Source: Paracoccaceae bacterium (lineage in GTDB: Bacteria; Pseudomonadota; Alphaproteobacteria; Rhodobacterales; Rhodobacteraceae). From it: DNA of 6,509 nt. The notes under the pieces were generated by a model, which saw only the letters and a list, made by a program, of their open reading frames with translations, was not told the origin of the DNA and searched no databases. Where the stretch lies: the NCBI GenBank assembly GCA_021767525.1, contig JAASTF010000182.1:1-6509 (forward strand). Reading direction: 5' to 3'. A program made the translations under genes and the position numbers. Shown piece by piece: positions 5,282-6,509 of this stretch (the first letter of the stretch is position 1; every line of letters starts with the position of its first letter).

Positions 5282-6509
5282 TCAGGTTTTTTCCAGCTCG
5301 AACGCGTCGTGCAGCGCCTGGACCGCCAGTTCCATGTACTTGCGGTCGATCAGCACCGAGATCTTGATTTCCGAGGTGGCGATGACCTTGATGTTGATGC
5401 CTTCGTCGCGCAGCGTCTGGAACATCTTGGCCGCGACGCCCGACTGGCTGCGCATCCCGATGCCCACGGCGCTGACCTTGGCCACATCGGTATCCGCCAC
5501 CAGGTCGTGGTAATTGATTTCGCCGCGCGCCTTGGCGTCGCTCAGCGCCTTGTCGGCGCGTTTCACCTGGTCGACGGGGCACGAGAACGTCATGTCCGTG
5601 CGGCCCTCTTCGGCGATGTTCTGGATGATCATGTCGACATTCACGCCGGCCTCGGCCAGCGGGCCAAAGATGGCGGCGGCGATGCCGGGGCGGTCAGCGA
5701 CGCTGACCAGGGTCATCTTGGCCTCGTCGCGGCTGTAGGCGATGCCAGATACGGGGCGGTTTTCCATCACTTCCTCCTCATCGCAGACGAGCGTGCCCGC
5801 CTCGTCGGATTGTTCCTCGAAACTGCTGAGAACGCGCAGTTTGACGTTATAGCGCATCGCCAGCTCGACCGAGCGGGTCTGCAGAACCTTGGCGCCCAGG
5901 CTGGCCAGCTCCAGCATTTCCTCGAACGCGATCTTGTCCAGCTTGCGCGCCTTGTCGCTGACGCGCGGATCGGTGGTATAGACGCCGTCCACATCGGTGT
6001 AGATGTCGCAGCGTTCCGCGCCAAAGGCGGCGGCAAAGGCCACCGCCGTGGTGTCCGATCCGCCGCGGCCCAACGTGGTGATCCGGCCCTCGGGGGAAAC
6101 GCCCTGAAAGCCCACCACGACAGCCACGCGCATGCCTTCGCCGAACTTGGCCATCAGGTTGTCGGTCGGGATTTCCTCGATCCGGGCGGCAGAATGGGCG
6201 CTGTTGGTTTTGACCGGCACCTGCCAGCCCTGCCAGCTGCGCGCGGGCACGTCCATCTCCTGTAGCGTCAGCGCCATCAGCCCGGCGGTCACGTTCTCGC
6301 CCGAGCTGACGATGGCATCGTATTCGCGCGCATCGTAAAGCGGCGAGGTTTCGCCCACATAGCCCACCAGCTTGTTCGTTTCGCCCGCCATTGCCGAAAC
6401 GATGACGATCACGTCATAGCCCTTGGACACCTCGACGCCCACGCGCTTGGCGGCGCGTTTGATGCGGTCCAGCGTGGCGACGGATGTGCCGCCGAATTTC
6501 ATCACCAGA
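5282..6509 (-). CDS. lysC: Aspartokinase (aspartate kinase), start beyond the window
   Basis: Aspartokinase phosphorylates L-aspartate with ATP, the first step to lysine, diaminopimelate, threonine and methionine. Numbering from the GTG codon at 6505, the amino-acid-kinase domain carries KFGGTSV (3-9), SSGEN (67-71), GRGGSDTTA (146-154), YTDVDGVYTTDPR (169-181) and LGAKVLQTRSVELA (203-216). Two ACT regulatory domains follow (about 263-340 and 343-405), with DRPG at 271-274 and QN...TDMTF at 295-307 in the effector-binding region, so feedback inhibition by lysine and/or threonine is likely. The frame stays open to the window edge with Leu-Val before MKFGG; family members usually start MPxLVMKFGGTSV, so probably only two or three codons are missing and the GTG at 6505 is not the true start. 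It converges with the small membrane-protein gene at its stop (TGA, complement of 5282-5284). It is a monofunctional aspartokinase with no homoserine dehydrogenase domain. Confidence 0.97.
   Translation of the reverse strand, partial: LVMKFGGTSVATLDRIKRAAKRVGVEVSKGYDVIVIVSAMAGETNKLVGYVGETSPLYDAREYDAIVSSGENVTAGLMALTLQEMDVPARSWQGWQVPVKTNSAHSAARIEEIPTDNLMAKFGEGMRVAVVVGFQGVSPEGRITTLGRGGSDTTAVAFAAAFGAERCDIYTDVDGVYTTDPRVSDKARKLDKIAFEEMLELASLGAKVLQTRSVELAMRYNVKLRVLSSFEEQSDEAGTLVCDEEEVMENRPVSGIAYSRDEAKMTLVSVADRPGIAAAIFGPLAEAGVNVDMIIQNIAEEGRTDMTFSCPVDQVKRADKALSDAKARGEINYHDLVADTDVAKVSAVGIGMRSQSGVAAKMFQTLRDEGINIKVIATSEIKISVLIDRKYMELAVQALHDAFELEKT
5765..5779 (-). promoter_or_regulatory. Candidate internal translation start for an aspartokinase beta subunit
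   Basis: Inside lysC, GAGGAGG (complement of 5773-5779) stands 5 bases upstream of an in-frame ATG (complement of 5765-5767). Starting there would give a 161-residue protein, MENRPVSGIAYS onward, consisting only of the two ACT domains, with the same stop as LysC. In Bacillus subtilis aspartokinase II and Corynebacterium glutamicum LysC, a beta subunit of similar size is made from an in-frame internal start at this same place between kinase and ACT domains. The Shine-Dalgarno match is seen; use of the start is inference. The run of glutamate codons (GAG GAG GAA) could produce the match by chance. Confidence 0.45.

Noticed and set aside
5309..6265. A 318-codon open frame on + across lysC.
   Set aside because: It is antisense to a complete, conserved aspartokinase and shows the same shadow composition with no recognisable domain or ribosome-binding site.

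Overview
The window looks like ordinary chromosomal DNA from a high-GC alphaproteobacterium, most likely a member of the Rhodobacterales (roseobacter / Paracoccaceae-like). The reasons are the strong GC bias at third codon positions, the alphaproteobacterial type of GAF-containing phosphotransferase PtsP lying close to lysC, and the style of the proteins. No database search was possible, so the taxon is an inference. I see no RNA genes, insertion sequences, CRISPR arrays or phage genes.

Left part (1-2529, all on +): a YhbS-like GNAT acetyltransferase cut close to or at its start by the window edge, then an EcsC-family protein, then a cytochrome P450. The gaps are about 50 bases and the genes share orientation, so they may be transcribed together, but no shared pathway is evident. 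The P450 keeps its heme-cysteine loop and ExxR motif but lacks the usual acid-threonine pair in the I helix.

Middle (2544-4787, -): ptsP, enzyme I of the nitrogen phosphotransferase system, with all expected catalytic residues. It converges on the P450 gene with only 14 bases between the stop codons. Its 5' side holds a 230-base intergenic region with a short imperfect hairpin close to the ptsP start.

Right part (5018-6509): a small unrecognised protein with two predicted membrane segments on + (5018-5281), whose stop codon directly abuts the stop codon of lysC on -. lysC (aspartokinase) runs off the right edge a few codons short of its usual start. Inside lysC, a strong Shine-Dalgarno sequence precedes an in-frame ATG exactly where the separate regulatory beta subunit begins in alpha2beta2 aspartokinases.

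How the genes work together: PtsP passes phosphate from PEP to NPr and EIIA-Ntr, reporting nitrogen/glutamine status; LysC makes the first committed step to lysine, threonine, methionine and diaminopimelate. Their closeness fits amino-acid/nitrogen physiology. The small membrane-protein gene lies between them on the opposite strand, so any lysC-to-ptsP read-through RNA would be antisense to it. I do not see strong evidence of an undescribed system; the best leads are the internal lysC start, the unusual P450 I helix and the orphan small membrane protein.
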